Assembly (NCBI RefSeq): GCF_021155765.1
Contig: NC_060116.1
Location: 17,486,584-17,550,583, forward strand
Source of the DNA: Diprion similis
Taxonomy: Eukaryota > Arthropoda > Insecta > Hymenoptera > Diprionidae
Direction of reading: 5' to 3'
Length of the DNA stretch: 64,000 nucleotides
Positions 25,611 to 37,200 of this stretch are shown one piece after another (the stretch's first letter is position 1; the number at the start of each line of letters is the position of its first letter). The notes below the pieces were generated by a model that had not been told where the DNA came from, made no database searches, and was given only the letters and a program-made list of their open reading frames with translations. The position numbers and the translations under genes were made by a program.

Positions 25611-26666
25611 AATCTCTCTTCTTCATTTCGTACATTTTTTTACATGTCTTAATACCAATCCCAGAAATGGTAATTCTTTGAATACACATGTAATCGAGAT
25701 TCTCCGACCTATACAACCACGTAGGTTCCTTTGCGCGGCATTTAGGCGTTGCGCTCAATCGATAAAAATATCAAAATATTGACGATTGGTGATCAGATAC
25801 GTGGATGGAACGGGTTATTCCCGTTAATCCCTTAAGACGTAAGAAGCTCGAAAAAAACCTGCTTGGTCCGCTGTTCACAGCGAGTCGAGATTGTGCGCTA
25901 CGAATCTTTCCTGTAAAATTACGTCGATACACAGTCGGAAAGAATTGATTTCAGCTGTTTTCAAAATCCGCTACAAATGGACTTAAACATTTAAAGCGGT
26001 TAGCCGTCGTTGTTTTGCAATTTTCTCGAGGTCACAAACTTCGCTACTCAGAATTAATTTTCAGAAGCTTTCTCTCACAAATCGAACTCTGCGGACTTCC
26101 ATAAAGGCATCTAGAACATTGTTGGTTCAATAGCTGAGAAAATACAATTAAACTATTCCGCTTATCGTCACCAACTTTAAAATTTGATCTCAACAATTGG
26201 TGTTCGTTTGTTATCTTTTTATCCTGCAAATCCTGCTGATACGGCGTTATAGAGCTCGATTGATTCTAGCGTTTTCTGAAAAATTGCACGTGTTTGATTT
26301 TAGAAATGACGCGTGTCTCCGGTTTCGAGTTGAGGTTTTTGCTATAGTCTGTCGCGCACGTTTGATCGCCTACAACTCTGGTTACCAAATTATAAAGTTT
26401 TCCATCTCAGAAAATAGTGTTCAGCGACAAATGTATACTCACCACGTCGTTTGATACTGTAAATCATACAAGATACACCACTCAGGTTGTTACTGGTACA
26501 ACAGTACAACAATGAAACAATGTTTCATTACGAATCGTTAACCATCACAGATTTGATTCGCGTAACAATATATGGTAGCCCTAGTTTCTCCACTCAGTCG
26601 AATCTACTTATAGCAGGAGAAACGGTGACTGAAAATTTTCACTAAAAATGATGAGCATTTACAGTA
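25611..26666. other. Intergenic DNA between satellite and PRPF4
   Basis: AT-rich sequence with two short unrelated open frames (26044-26229 on -, 26197-26454 on +) that resemble nothing I recognise. No RNA gene or mobile element was identified. It separates the satellite from the PRPF4 3' end by only about 1.1 kb. Confidence 0.5.
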
Positions 26667-26672
26667 TTTATT
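26667..26672 (-). promoter_or_regulatory. Candidate poly(A) signal of PRPF4
   Basis: TTTATT on the + strand reads AATAAA on the - strand, 21 bases after the PRPF4 stop. A second TTTATT abuts the stop codon at 26687-26692. Either would give a very short 3' UTR. Confidence 0.45.
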
Positions 26673-26692
26673 GACAACATTTCGGTTTTATT

Positions 26693-28797
26693 TCACATAT
26701 TTTCAGGTGCCCAGAGCTTAAATGTTCTATCATACGAGCTAGTAACTATAAATTTATGGTCAGGGGAGATGTCGCAGCACATTACTTTGCCATCATGTCC
26801 GGGCAATGTCTTCAATGGTTGCCACGTTTTATTGGACCAAATTTTTGCGGTATTATCATACGACGCTGTAACCAAATACTGCCCTTCGGTACGCTGATAC
26901 TTCACGTCTGATAATAAATTGGTGTGTGCTGGTATTGTGTAAATACACGATCTTTTTCTCAAGTCCCATATTTTGCACGAATTATCCTCGCTTGCAGTAG
27001 CCAGGTGAAAACCATTAGGCGAAAAATCAACTCCGAAAATAGATTTCAAGTGACCCTCCATAAACATAATACAGCGGCCTGTTCTCAGGTCCCAAACTCT
27101 GCCAAAGGAATCGTGGCCTCCCGTAGCAACAACGCTGCCATCACATTGGAAGCTGAAAAAAGAAACCTTTTTTTCAATCAACCATTGTTTCTGCCACTCC
27201 ATCAAAAAGCACTGACAAGATTTATTCAAGAATAGTAAAACTATATTATAGTATTAACCTTATGCAATGTACTGCCTTGGCGTGACCCTCTTGATGCAAA
27301 ACTTCAGCTTGTTGTTCTAGGTCCCACAGTCGCCAAGAAGCATCGTGGCAACAGGTTCCTAAAAAACGACCCGATGGATGAAATGCAATCCTTGATACTC
27401 TGTGGGGCTCATGGCCTTCAACTTCTGCTAATGGCTCTTCACTGTTGCCTCCACCCCACAGCTTGACACTTCCTGGGAGAACATGAAGACAGAGATGAAA
27501 CTATAAATAAACTAGCTGAGCAGAAGACCAGTCATAATGCGATCTTATAATTTCAGAAGCTGAGCATCCACTTCATAAGAATGAGCAAGTCAATCATTGA
27601 CTGATAATATCACCGATTTGAGAATACATAGATGAATTTATTCATGCAAATGTGCAATACTTATTCATGCAAATAAGCAGTATAATTTCAATGTGCGACA
27701 GCCTTCCTGATGCATCAGGAGTCCTGGTGAACCATAGAAATATCTTTTGTCTAATTGCAAAATAGATGCTTTTCTGCGTGGGTCATCAACACATGTCCTT
27801 CACCAGCCTAATAATTACCATCTGAAGCACAGCTTGCTAGAACGCATGTAGGTGATGCATTTTCCCCCAGCATCTCTTCAGAGAGTGTTGCTTTTGGATG
27901 GAAAACAATACAGCTTACATTACAGGTATGACCCCTGAGAGTTCTGGCAATTGAGCACTCAGGTACAGACCAAATTTTGCAAAGCCCAGACCAGGAAGAT
28001 GTTGCCAATAATTTTGAATTCGGACTGAATTGGCAAAATGATATGGGGCGGCTGTCTCCAATTTGGGAGCAATAAATGCTCAAAGCTTGTAATTTTTTCA
28101 GGAGTTCCTGTCGACGTGCCGTACGTGTAGCCCCTGGAAGCTCTAATTCTTCTCTGGATTTTTCAAGCCGGTCTCTGGCCCTGGGAAGTGAATATGCTAA
28201 AAAAAAAACGGAACTGTAATATAATGTAAACCATTAATTTTGAGTCAATACTTCTTGATACTTACATGCTATCCACGAGCGGGCAATTTGAAGAGAATCT
28301 GGTCCTTCGTGGTACCAAGTTGATTCCGCATCTCGTTCTGTCTGATGCGATGGCCGCTCCTCGTCCTCATGCTTTTTTTTGATAGCGTCTTCACCTAAGC
28401 TGGCCAATAATTCTCTCAGCCTAGACCTTCTGTCTGCTGGGCCTTCTCCAAACAAACAAATTGGTTCCCCCAGTTGGCGCAAGTTTTTTTTTACTTCTGA
28501 ATCATCCGTCGAAACATTAATCTGTCTGGCTTTTTTTCTCCGCTCAAATTCTTCAAGCAGAGCCTGCCTATCTTTAGACATCTCATCTTCAAGTTCCATG
28601 TATTCATTTGATATGTGTACATTGCCCAGGGCAGAACCTGTTGTCGGTGTATCTGATGGACTCCTATTATGATCTCTCTCTTCATCCGAAGATTCTGCAG
28701 ATGTAGCTGTGAGTCGGGCACGTTCAGCTTCCTCAAGGGATCCATAATGCACGGTTTTTTGCTTTTTCACATAAACCAGATCCTCGTCGTCAGACAT
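26693..28797 (-). CDS. PRPF4: U4/U6 small nuclear ribonucleoprotein Prp4 (WD40 protein)
   Basis: Four exons on the - strand join in frame: 28797-28266, 28196-27819, 27472-27259 and 27152-26693, giving 527 aa (human PRPF4 has 522). The protein is a U4/U6 di-snRNP component that binds PRPF3 and the cyclophilin PPIH, and it is needed for tri-snRNP assembly in the nucleus. Residues 1-85 are charged and low-complexity, with the family's [13 protein letters not shown]. Residues about 90-135 form the SFM/PRP4-like motif ([34 protein letters not shown]). [18 protein letters not shown] then spans to the first splice junction. From about residue 225, seven WD40 repeats follow, including [63 protein letters not shown] and the terminal [13 protein letters not shown]. 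The ATG at 28797 starts [14 protein letters not shown]. Donors are GTAAGT, GTAATT and GTTAAT. The gene is convergent with P5CS across the satellite. Confidence 0.97.
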
Positions 28798-28880
28798 TTC
28801 GATTATATTTAAGTATAAAAATTTACATATACGTTATTTTTTTAAATATTTCACAAACTTCGGCTGCAAACGTTTATAAT

Positions 28881-28890
28881 TTAGGTTAGG
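28881..28890. promoter_or_regulatory. TTAGGTTAGG decamer upstream of PRPF4
   Basis: Two exact copies of the canonical arthropod telomere unit TTAGG, 84 bp upstream of the PRPF4 start codon. Two units are too few to be a telomeric tract. The position suggests a promoter-proximal element, but I cannot name the binding factor. Confidence 0.25.
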
Positions 28891-29483
28891 CTACCACCAC
28901 TCAGTTCTTAATTAAAGATCTACAGAAATACTGTAAAGTATAGCAAAGTATTCTTTGATTACAGTAATTACAGTAGCTGAAATGAATTCATCTTTTCTCG
29001 AACGAATATTAAGAGTTATCCAGTGACATTATCGTAAGTTATTATATGTATGTAAATTATCATAATCGCCATACTGGACGCTATTCGAAGCATAGACTAC
29101 GTTTCCACCGTGGGTACAAGTGGTACAAACCACGGTCGTACAAACTGAATGCGAGTGGGGTCTGCTCGACTGTGGCGAGTTCACATAGGCGCATTCACGC
29201 GGAGCTCCGTTGGACGGTAACCGATCGCAACGCATAAAATCTCTAGTAAACACAATTTTTTTTTTTTAAACAGAGTATTTTTTTTTTGTTGAAAACCTAA
29301 ATATTTCTTTTTATTTATCGTCTCGTTCCGAATATAACTATAACATAGGTATCCTATATCATAGATATAATAATTTGAAATATAGATAGACTGGAAAACG
29401 TATTACAAAATTAGCAATTAATTGGGGATGCGTAAAAAAAGAACGATTTTATTTTACAGGTAAAAGAAACATTTATAAAACAA

Positions 29484-29503
29484 ATATATATATATATATA
29501 TAT
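29484..29503. repeat. (AT)n microsatellite
   Basis: An alternating AT run of about 20 bases in AT-rich intergenic DNA. Confidence 0.85.
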
Positions 29504-29722
29504 CAATTACAAATGCGACAATAATATGCCTCAGCGTCGCCATCGGCAAGAACCAGAACTATTATTGGCTGGAATTTCGGCCGCAGCTAGTTTCATGTAA
29601 GAAGCGCTGAGTGGGGCCTCCTTTTCTCTACCCTCTATGCTGCAAAGTATGAAGACGTTCCGTCATTATCGAGAATTCAGTGCCTGTCACAGTGTTTTGC
29701 TGCCTAGTTTTTGACGAATAGG

Positions 29723-29790
29723 AATGCCAATAAAATAGGAAATTCGCACTCAGTGCGCATCAAGTGACGCTTCCCTGTTTTATTGGCATT
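29723..29790. ncRNA. Candidate pre-miRNA-like hairpin
   Basis: The arms AATGCCAATAAAATAGGAAA (left) and TTCCCTGTTTTATTGGCATT (right) pair over 20 positions. There is a 13-bp perfect base, one U-G wobble and one mismatch. The stem can continue inward with CG:CG and CACU:AGUG to a loop of about 12 nt. The 68-nt size and stem with small internal loops resemble an animal pre-miRNA. I do not recognise a known miRNA seed. A small inverted-repeat mobile element remnant is the main alternative. Orientation is undetermined. Confidence 0.28.
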
Positions 29791-30372
29791 ACAATTGGTC
29801 AATTTACAATATTAAAAATAATTAAGCAAGGCCTCGCACAGTCTTATGCAAGTAGACTTTATCTCTTCAGTCCAGTATTCGTACTCGTAGCTACAACCAC
29901 GTTATTGCACACTGGTATAACGCTATTGCGACTGGTTTACCATAGTCCATGCTCAGTATTCAATATGCTGGTGAAAACTTGGCGATGCTATGAATCATTA
30001 GTCCTTGGCCTAACGAGATATAGCCATGAATAAAGAAAGAAGACGCTATACATATCTTGCGGTGCGATAAATATGTTTCCCCCACTTTTCCTGTCGAAAA
30101 ATTCAAAATTCCCTGACCTTTTCGCATAAAACGTAGGTGATGTTAGGTGGATTTTATGACCAAAAGCTCCAGAAACTACGCAACTTCAATATATAAAATA
30201 TTTGTTGGATTCAGAACACAGTGGGGCATCGTTTCACACAAATAATTAGAAATTAAACAACACCATTTCCGAATGTAAGCTTAGCTGAATTTACGAAGCA
30301 CTGTTGAAGTTGAAAACTATTCATAAAAAAGCATGTTTTTTCCCTGTGGTACATCATAATTCCCTGACTTTT

Positions 30373-31865
30373 CCTAATAATCGAAAGGGTATAGCCGGAT
30401 TTGTATGGGAAATTTGCCCCCGCGGCTGTTTTGATTTGCACTTGGCGGGATCGATTTGACATCAAATAAAAATAATTCAGCTAAATCTTTAGATTATTAT
30501 CTCAAACAGTTTTCAACATTTTCGAAAAAAACTTTTTTCGATTTTATTTTTTTTTGCATTAGTAAAATTCAAAATTAACGAATGGTGATTTTACACTCCT
30601 AATTCTTAGGATTAAACGGGATAAAAAAACATTTTCATTGCGAGTCTCAAGTGGAAATCCGATTTTTAAGAACAGAAATAAAACGATAATGATTTTTTTT
30701 ACCGTGATATTTACAAGTGTCCACCGCCAAACTTTGTCAGAAAATGTCTTTTATACCCCTTTACACTCAAGAATTTTTTCATTTTTTCAAAGTGGTGGAA
30801 CATTATGAAAAAAAATAAAAACCAATTTTTTTTTTTCAATCCTGCATCAAGGGGACACTTCAGTGAAACTCCAAACTTGTTCGATTTGCTTGAAACTTGA
30901 ACTCATAATAAAGCTCCATAAAACAAGTGGTTTTCACTCGGTTCCAATCAGTTACGTTTCACACGTGTCCAGTATTATTTATAACAATGTGAAAAAATGG
31001 TGTTTTCGAAAAGCTCCTTGTATCAAAATTCTTATCATGAGAATCTGAAAAAATTCCACAGCTATTAGAGGAGCGTAGAGAACAAAAGTTACCATGGAAA
31101 TTACAATCCGACAAGTTATCACATAATTGACAATTTTCACAAAAATTGTCAATGACTGATTATTGGGACAATTAGGTCGTAACTTGTTGGATCGCAATTT
31201 CTGTGCTAACTTATGTTCTCTACGCTCCTCTAATAGCTGTGGAATTTTTTCAGATTCTCACGATAAGAATTGTGATGCAAGGAGCTTTTCAAAAACACCA
31301 TTTTTTTACATTATTTTAAATAATAACTGGACACATGTGGAACGTAACTGACTGGAACCGAGTGAAAAGCACCATACACTGACGTGTTCCCTCAACGCAA
31401 GATTTTGTAAAAAAAAAAAAATTTCTTTTTAATTTTTTTTTTCATAATGTTTCACCACTCCAAAAAAAATGAAAAAATTCTTGAGTGTAAAGGGGTATAG
31501 AAGACATTTTCTGACAAAGTTTAGCGGTGGACACTTTTAAATAACACGGAAAAAAAATGATTATAGTTTTATTTCTGTTCTTAAAAATCGGCTTTCCACT
31601 CGAGATTCATAATGAAAATGTTTTTTCATCCCGTTTACTCCTAAGAATTGGGGAAAAAACCACCATTCGTTAATTTTGAATTTGACCACTGAAAAAAAAA
31701 GTAAAATCGAAGTTTTTTTTCGAAAATTTCGAGACCTGTTTGAGATAATGAGCTACAAATTTAGATGAATTATTTTTATTTGATTCCAAATCGATCCCCC
31801 AAGTGCAAATCAAAAAAGGGCAGATTTCCCATACAAACCCGCCTATACCCTTTCCTGATGATTCC
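30373..31865. mobile_element. Foldback / long inverted-repeat element (non-autonomous)
   Basis: Two arms of about 770 and 720 bp, meeting near 31140, are reverse complements with scattered mismatches. AAAGGGTATAGCC at 30386 matches the complement of GGCGGGTTT...CCTATACCC at about 31838-31853. CCTTTACACTCAAGAATTTTTTC at 30760 matches its complement at about 31470-31495. The AGCTATTAGAGGAGCGTAGAGAAC region at about 31060 matches its complement at about 31216-31239. The centre is a perfect 12-bp hairpin, ATTGACAATTTT/AAAATTGTCAAT, with a 4-nt loop. The right arm lacks roughly 65 bp present in the left arm. No transposase ORF is present. Such structures are typical of foldback-type DNA elements or of an inverted duplication. 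No clear target-site duplication was seen. Both flanks carry ATTCCC-G-rich motifs in the same orientation. Confidence 0.7.
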
Positions 31866-32196
31866 CGGTTTTCCCGGACTGTCACCACCCTATCTGTCAT
31901 CTGTGTATGCATAGTGAAGCCCTAAACACTTTTTTAACGAGTTACGGCACAGACTGTTACCTCAGCAAAGTAAGTATTCGAACCTTTACAACACTTGTAT
32001 TTTTAGAATGGTCAGTAGTAAAATTAAAAATAAAAAGAAACTAGTACATATGTTACCTAAATATTTAATACTATTATGAGATTATCACTTGATAATGGTC
32101 TGCTCTTACATAAGTCTTGTTTTTACCGCGATAAAAACTTTGACTGATTTTAATGAGATAAATATGAAGCACATCCAAGGTGCAATATTTTCCCAA
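31866..32196. other. Intergenic DNA 3' of the NRBF2-like gene
   Basis: AT-rich DNA between the foldback element and the stop codon of the NRBF2-like gene. It should contain that gene's 3' UTR. I did not find a clear AATAAA on the - strand. Confidence 0.5.
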
Positions 32197-33261
32197 TTAC
32201 GGAGTGGCAAAGTCAAAACATGGCATTTCCAGCGGGGCAAGTGGTGGCAATGGGGAAAGACTTATTGAACTATCTTCATTGTTTGAGTTGTCGGACTCCT
32301 TGTCAGGGGCTGTCGCTGCTCTCAATTGTTCAGTGAGTACTTTAATCTGTTGTTGACTAGAATCGAGCTGGTTCAATAGCGTTCCAATTAATAACCGCAA
32401 CTGGCCGTTAACTGTTCGGAGTTCTTCCAGCACAACAGCTGGATCTTTCGGACGTTTTACTGGTATGGTGTCATTCTGCGGTGTCAATATTAGATCTATC
32501 AAACTGTCTTGTTCATCCATTGCTCTATCGATAGCTTGATGAAGAAACTTCTCATCTTTGTCGACAGTGACAAAGTTCTTGGTACTCGGTTTTGCGGATT
32601 GCTTCACAATCTGCTTAGAAAGCATCTCTTTTTCGTGCGTTTCCAATGCTGATTTGTACTCTTCGTATTGAACCTGCTTCATTCTGTAAAAGTAATCAAA
32701 GTGTTCAGATACATCGTATCACTGTCAAAATCAAAACTAGAAGCTTCTGAAAGTTGTAACAGTTGAATGAGACAAATTTGCAAAAAATGTCTATTTACGG
32801 TGAGATGAGGAAACAATAATCCTTCTAACAATGCTAGAACCGTTGCTATACTAAACTTTAATGCAGTGAAATTCCAATGTTTGTAAAAATAATATTAGGA
32901 TGTATAGAAATTGTGGAGTTTAATGACAAATCTATATGTATGTATATGGCACGTGTGAATTAGATTACCTAACAAATGCTGCCTGTTTGCGATGGTAATC
33001 TCGTTGCAGCTGGATGGATTCGACAGCAGTGTGTAATTGAGATGACCTTGTCAAGTGGTCCGAATTTCGGGTAGATTCCTCAACGTCGAAACTCCGTACG
33101 TTGTCAAGGTTAGGCATTTGTATCTTTATATGGATTTCAGAAAATAGCTGGGCAGCTTGTTCGTGACACCTCGCGGCCTCCTCAAACCTCCTCTCGTGGA
33201 CTAACGCCTCGGCCCTTCGTTCCGCGGCATGGGCCTTCATCAGATCCCCCCCCCCCGTCAT
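32197..33261 (-). CDS. NRBF2: Nuclear receptor-binding factor 2-like protein (MIT domain, Atg38/NRBF2 family)
   Basis: Two exons on the - strand, 33261-32969 and 32683-32197, join in frame across a 285-bp intron (donor GTAATC, acceptor TTTTACAG) to give 259 aa (human NRBF2 has 287). The family, with yeast Atg38, binds the ATG14-containing class III PI3-kinase complex and modulates autophagy. Residues about 8-105 match the N-terminal MIT domain: AHAAERRAEALVHERRFEEA and ARCHEQAAQLFSEI align with human AHQQSRRADRLLAAGKYEEA and ISCHKKAA, then ESIQLQRDYHRKQAAFVRMK aligns with SLELQRDSHMKQLLLIQERWK. Residues about 180-220 are a predicted coiled coil (LEELRTVNGQLRLLIGTLLN, QIKVLTEQLRAA), the family's dimerisation segment. 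The C-terminus is acidic and then Pro-rich (SPLPPLAPLEMPCFDF). The first ATG is followed by an 11-G run, and Met8 is an in-frame alternative start. Confidence 0.85.
33246..33256 (-). repeat. G11 homopolymer inside the NRBF2-like coding start
   Basis: Eleven consecutive C on the + strand (G on the coding strand) directly follow the ATG-AC of the NRBF2-like gene. They encode part of Thr, three Gly and part of Asp. A length change not divisible by three would break translation from Met1 but not from Met8. Confidence 0.9.
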
Positions 33262-33808
33262 CGACCCACACCGTGATAAAGTGACATAAATAATTCGTTG
33301 TTATTATTATTCCTTGCACCATTGTTATTATTATTCAAAAATACGTAATAATGTTTGTTTAGACGGGATTAAACAACATTTTTACTAGCGTGACTACTCA
33401 CCGCGTTCAAGGTACATCCTTCCATTATCACAATTAATTATGGCTCAGTGGATGTTTCACTGTTCGAAGAAAACATAGCATGCGTAAATAGAGTTGCCAA
33501 TCACTATGTATGTACGTAAATCGGTAGGCCCAGAAAATGCTTTTTCACATCACAACCGAGTCAAGTTCGTGAGACATTCTCTACTTTGGATATACACATA
33601 CATTGCATGTACAAACACAAGCATACATACATCACATATACCCTACTCGTGTGTGATTGAAGCGCCACGCTCGTAGCTGCCATCAGCTGCCACAGTGTAA
33701 GGAGTTAGGAACGTGAGCTTGTTATTCTCTTCATAGCTTGCTATATGCTCTATGGTCTATGGCTCAGTCGCAGATTTTCGAACGAACCAATAGAAAAGTT
33801 ACGCCAGT

Positions 33809-33816
33809 TGACGTCA
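33809..33816. promoter_or_regulatory. Perfect CRE palindrome
   Basis: TGACGTCA, the full CREB/ATF consensus. It lies about 0.55 kb upstream of the NRBF2-like start codon and could belong to that promoter. Position and match are the only evidence. Confidence 0.3.
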
Positions 33817-34192
33817 CAATAGGCGGTTGATTCAAAACTGTTAGAGATTCAAAGGTAGATTAGAATGTTATACAGATGAAGAGTTGACTGAATTCTTGAG
33901 TCCACGCCTAGTGGAAATGTGAATACTTTTACGTCTGCAGGTCCCACCACGATTCTTACGGATCTTATAGTTGAAGATCCGTGTAGCCTACCAAACGCAA
34001 CGCTCAGTAACTGCGAGCCAATCACTAACGAGTTTCTGTTGTATCCGCTAGAAGCTCCGATAGAAAATAACGAATGACAAGTTGCGGACATCGACGTTAG
34101 GGCATCGTGCTTTGACCATAGAGATATCTATGGCTTTGACTGCAGCCCATATACTGCTTGTGATACACCCACTAAAAGAGACAGGACGCACG

Positions 34193-34236
34193 TTCGGCCC
34201 TTAGAGCACATACAGTATATGCTCTAAGGTTCGGCC
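34193..34236. mobile_element. 30-bp palindrome flanked by 7-bp direct repeats (possible mini-insertion)
   Basis: TTCGGCC occurs at 34193-34199 and again at 34230-34236. Between them lies a 30-bp segment whose ends, CTTAGAGCA and TGCTCTAAG, are reverse complements, with an inner ATAC-A-GTAT. This is the shape of a drastically deleted inverted-repeat transposon with a target-site duplication. The size is small enough that chance cannot be excluded. Confidence 0.35.
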
Positions 34237-37200
34237 AATCTCCATTTTTCGCAATGTGCTACGTTGCCGCAGATAAGAAAGATATAGATATTGGCCGCAC
34301 TTGCGTTCTGTCTTTTTTTTGGCGCGGGACACATTTTTCTCCAAATGAGCGCTGTGATGATGGCTGCCAATATTCCAGGCCACTCAACGCCTGGCAGGAT
34401 GGCACAGCATGTGCACAGCAGGGAAGGAAGAGGCTCCCGTGCGTGTGCAATACATTGAATTACTCGTGAATCGATACTGTACCGATAGATGAAAACTTAG
34501 TCGGATACAGCGTTGCAATGAAGCTTCGCGACCGTCGGTAAATATTCTGTACCTACTGGTAGATACGCAACCAACAACCTCAGCTATGTTTCAACTCACA
34601 AATAGCTGACAGTATTGTCAATAAGATTATGATTTTTGGGTTGGCCAGGAAACAATTAACAGAAAATTGTCATCGCATACATAACGACTACTATTGAGAT
34701 TGTTAAAAAGTTTGCTAAAGAGCACTCTAACACTATTGAGAGATTGCGAAAAAGTTATAATGAAATGGTATGTAGCTGTTACAAAAAGATTTTTCGTTTC
34801 AGCTCCATCTGATCAATTGCTGAGACAATAGCTACCTTGCTTGAGTATATTATTACATTGTTTCTATGTTGATCCCTTTGGCCGAGAGAAAAGCATGAGA
34901 CGAGTCAGAGTTTACCTGACTAAGGTTTTGCAACGCACTGAAGAATGTGATGCATCGGAGTTATGTGATTTTCGAAAGTGTCTATTAGTTTCGCCTTCAA
35001 ATGCCCGCGTCAAAAGCCCGCAATCGTCGACGTCGTCGAACTGATCATTCAGAATTTTTTAAATAGGTTTCAATCAATATTTGTGGAACTTGACTCGTTC
35101 ACACGAAGAGATACCTATATTTGATCTGGTCAATCAATGATTTCAACAAACCGTTGCGATCCACTACACATATTTGACAAATAATGAGGACGAACAATAT
35201 ACATACCTGTGCGCGTATGTAAGTCGTATTTCATCACGATCGAACGGAGCTGCATACCTGTACGAACATTTTAATTTTGAATAAATAAATATCACAGTAA
35301 TGACCGCAATCGCGATCTCGAAGATACGTATACATATATATGTATTAACATATCATGTATATGATGCGGATGGTTGCCCTCGGTAGTGCGTCTCCGAGTC
35401 CTCGGGCAGTCTGCCGCGTTTTCCTTATACCTCTACTTTTTGGCGCTATCTGCGTTGGTAGCGCAAACACTGAAACCGAGAGGTCAAACACTGCGGTGTA
35501 TGTGCAGACGAGTATACACCGTACGCAGGTAGTCATCGGTGACGCTAGGCTATCGTTGTGTTTGCCACTGTCTTTACCACGTGGGTTCATTGTATATTTG
35601 AAGAATCACCTGCAAAAAACTGAACACGCATCTGTGAGCTTGAAACCGTAAAAAAATTAAATTAAGTGAGATTGAAATTTTTTAAGAATTTCCCCGGGTT
35701 TGATATGTCTACCTGCACGCATTATCACACGTGTTAGTTATTCCCACCCTTTAAGCTAGACGATTCTCAAACAAGTCCAGAAAATCTTCAATGTTTTTAC
35801 GAAGCTCATTCAGAAGTTGCGAAACTCAAAGGGCACGATAGTAAAGGACAGTTAATTAAAATGAGTTCAATATTTTCGAAATGAGCTCTCTGCTCAGGTT
35901 TTTACAGCAGTTATGTCTACTCTACGAATCTTATTGAACAGTGTCCAATTCCAAGTGTTTAAATTCGAACATGCTCGTGGCGTACATCATCGACGCAAGA
36001 AATCCCCTCGCACAAACGTTGCGACACCCACTAACTGTTTCACTCCTCTGCGCCTATATGATCTACGAAGCCTCTTATGTAATTTCGCCCGTGAGTAGAT
36101 GCTGCCACGTCCTAGCAGAGAGGAAAGGACCAGAAAATTTGTCTTGCGTGGGCGACCGGAAACGATGGCCCCTGCCACCTCCTTCCCGCCCGTGCCGCCA
36201 CGTCCCTGATCCTTCCTTTCGATCATACAGTAACTTCTGGCCTTGAGGAGAGATGCAGCGGGCAGCGCGAGCTTGTTTTAGTCAAATAGACTGGAAGGGC
36301 GAAAGCCATTCGGATGTAGAAAGGTGATGACCTCGATCCTACGGGAGGACTAGAGAAGAGGTACGTCTGAGAGTTGCGGAGAGACGCGGAGAGACGCGTG
36401 CCACACTCATCTACCCACGCGAGTTATACATGTGCATACATGTGTACCTATTATAAATGGCAGTGTATATGTATTATAAATTATAATGCATGTATATGTA
36501 TACCTACACGTATATAGACGTGTATGTCTATCTGTCTCTTATCTGCACGTATATCTATATTTACTATGAATGAATTTCATTCATGATTGGTCCACCGTGA
36601 GTCAAGCGAGCCAAGGTGTGAGAGGCAACGCAGAACGAACGCGTACCCATACCTGATCAATTAATCCAATCGAATGTAAATTTCGATTGTGCACAGTACG
36701 AAGCAAATGGGTGTTTCGTTTTGGAAATGCAAAGAAGAGTGACAAGTATATTACACATACCCTGGTATTGCTTTATTCGAAAATATTCTTAATATCATAA
36801 AGTAGGTTTGATAATACCTCGGGACAGGATGACAAAGTCGACGCAGTTACTCCGCTGCCCGATGAGGGTGAAACATGGTCGACGACGGCAGGACTGCAAA
36901 ATTTAGTTCCATATTTTATACACAAACGCCAAAAGCATCTTGATCCCACATTAGGTTTTGCCATATGGTTGTGGTGTGTACAGTGATTCCCAAGTACGAC
37001 AACAAATAAAGCCCGAATTATTCATCCCTCGGCGGTGAAAACGTACAAGCACAGTTTTCTCACACATTTATAAAAATCCGAATGAACCACAACTACCATA
37101 TGAATGTGAAATTTCCTCGCATAAATAAAAATGAAAAGACTGCATCACCACTGTTTTCAAATATGTTTCCATCGGATGGAACTGGTTCATATAGAGTACC

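Larger units (their letters stand above)
28798..29722. other. PRPF4 upstream region
   Basis: AT-rich sequence upstream of PRPF4 that should hold its promoter and 5' UTR. It includes TTAGGTTAGG at 28881-28890 and an AT dinucleotide tract at 29484-29503. Short open frames at 29029-29253 have no recognisable features. No further gene was seen. Confidence 0.5.

Noticed and set aside
33735-34140. MITE bounded by CTATGG-rich ends
   Set aside because: The two ends share TCTATGGCT in direct rather than inverted orientation, and I could not define matching termini or a target duplication.
35355-35651. 98-residue ORF with a signal-peptide-like N-terminus
   Set aside because: It has a hydrophobic segment near residues 20-37 but no homology, no splice or poly(A) context and no conserved motif. 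A chance ORF is more likely. Transcript data would be needed to keep it.
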